Part shown: positions 62,716 through 64,000 of the stretch, piece by piece
How the letters are laid out: each line of letters begins with the position of its first letter
How positions within the stretch are numbered: the first letter of the stretch is position 1
From: Sisyra terminalis
Taxonomy: Eukaryota > Arthropoda > Insecta > Neuroptera > Sisyridae
Length of the DNA: 64,000 nucleotides
Direction of reading: 5' to 3'
Assembly (NCBI GenBank): GCA_958496175.1
Contig: OY292275.1
Coordinates: 19,592,001-19,656,000, forward strand
Notes under the pieces: model-generated
What the model was told of the DNA's origin: nothing
The model's input: only the letters and a program-made list of their open reading frames with translations
Database searches by the model: none
Made by a program: the position numbers and the translations under genes

Positions 62716-64000
62716 AAATCTTTGGTTTCACACAAAACGTCGCTATGTTTTCTTAAGCAACATACATTGGTTATACATTGGTCAATAGATATGCTCATAA
62801 TATACAAATTTGCTCAACATTAATTATTTCCTTATTTATTACAATTAGCAAAACTTTTGTATGTTAAGTACTTTTATCCAATAATAAAATAATTTATTTA
62901 TTAAAACAGTAAACATTTTTGCAAATATCTACAATCGTTTTGCACATGTGACGTCAGAGTTTATACAGCTTATGAATTTAGGGATGTGATTGTGGTAACT
63001 AAAAGCAAGCTTGCATATACAGTTTCAACAGTTCATAAGATACTACTTTACAAAGTTCTATAAATGTTAAGTAATTTTTTGAATTCAGACCTGTTTAATG
63101 TACTTTGCAGTACAAAAGTACTAATTTTTTGATAAATTTTGAGAATCAGTATCATTTTCTGTATTTATATATAAAAATGTTTCTCTTTTATTTCTGCAGG
63201 ACAAAAACAAATTGACCAAATTTAACGTCCTAGACTTCAGTCTAAGCTGTAAAGATGTACAATGATGTTAGAACAATAATATTATGAAACATTCGCCAGA
63301 CTTTGATTACTTAATGCAATACTTTTATTTTAAAAAGTGTTTAGTTACTAAAATTTTCGGATAAATTTAATAGCTTAGTTATTATTGGATAATCTATTGA
63401 ATTTATTTCAAATGCTTAATATTATCCATGCACAATGCACATACCTTATTTCGAAGTTTACTAATATTTTTAAACCAGATAATTTTGTTGGACGACATAA
63501 TCATCTTAAAAAACTTCCCAACTTTTGTGCAACCTCCCTACTGTCCAATTACTTGCGTAAATAAGTTACCCGTTATAATCACGACTTTAATTAATCGTTT
63601 TGATTATTTTATATTTAAAAAAAACGGGAGAATTCTCCTTCTATTCATAGAACTGTATTCCTTTAATTATTCCTGTCTAAAAACATATTTCTGCTTTCAA
63701 AGAACGAAATTTACCTGGAGAAATAACAAAAATTAGTTTCTTCCCATCGTTCTTTTCTCCGTTTTTTTTTTACTTTTTTTACAAACAAACGACATCTGTA
63801 AAAGAGAAAACTTTCCACGGGAAGTTCATATAATTTTTTCCCTTTAACTTCCTTCTCAATGTTTGATGAAAATAAGAAAAGTTTTCCCCGGCACAAAATG
63901 CTCGAACTTAATTTAGACGCGAGGAAAAATTTCGATTTTAATAACATTTTCGATTGAAATTGAGATGAATTTCAATAATCTTAATAAATACAACCAAATA
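62716..64000. other. AT-rich non-coding stretch
   Basis: No gene recognised. A 102-codon plus frame (63428-63736) is Ile/Leu/Phe-rich without motif and is treated as chance. Confidence 0.45.

Noticed and set aside
1..64000. CRISPR arrays, bacterial operons, rRNA genes, intact tRNA genes
   Set aside because: No regularly spaced repeats, ribosome-binding sites, rRNA cores or full cloverleaves were seen; the content is eukaryotic.

Overview
This looks like a piece of an AT-rich arthropod, most likely insect, nuclear genome (about 70% A+T by eye). The reasons are Jockey-clade non-LTR retrotransposon fragments, Helitrons inserted between A and T, tRNA-derived SINE-like heads, long A/T tracts, and no operon-like or densely packed genes. 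The order of insect cannot be decided from the sequence. I recognise no intact host gene. The window is best read as a long intron or gene desert filled with transposon remnants of different ages.

Layout. 0.2-6 kb: a decayed endonuclease/RT-type non-LTR remnant on the minus strand (180-850) and two decayed Jockey-type RT tails on the plus strand (3870-4290, 5565-6127). 6-24 kb: mostly anonymous non-coding DNA. It holds one complete non-autonomous Helitron (10602-13033), a long imperfect inverted repeat with a hammerhead-like core (17568-17978), and some GC-richer blocks. 24-28.3 kb: a nested pair, with an older plus-strand Helitron (24075-28284) split by a younger minus-strand Helitron (24444-26860). 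The younger one is the sister of the 10602 copy and lies inverted to it. Both sister copies carry a tRNA-Lys-like module. 28.3-35.5 kb: nothing recognised.

35.5-41.5 kb is the most protein-like part. It holds an unidentified decayed coding remnant (35503-36130, minus), the youngest Jockey fragment with a 290-codon open RT frame (36571-37574), two more endonuclease/RT remnants (37605-37960 minus; 40545-40860 plus), one copy of an undescribed dispersed repeat (40014-40440, second copy at 62194-62715), and an unrecognised 172-codon open frame (40949-41467). Around 45-46.2 kb a tRNA-Trp-like SINE head, a 211-bp MITE with roughly 70-bp terminal inverted repeats and a second unidentified protein remnant lie side by side. 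46-64 kb is mainly anonymous AT-rich DNA, with a second long inverted repeat (54801-55076), an interleaved pair of hairpins near 48.6 kb and a possible MITE at 59.4 kb.

Nothing forms a working gene system. The connections are evolutionary: repeated bursts of Jockey and endonuclease/RT retrotransposons, two rounds of Helitron insertion, and small non-autonomous repeats. The least explained items are the two protein remnants, the 172-codon frame, the two inverted-repeat families and the 40014/62194 repeat.
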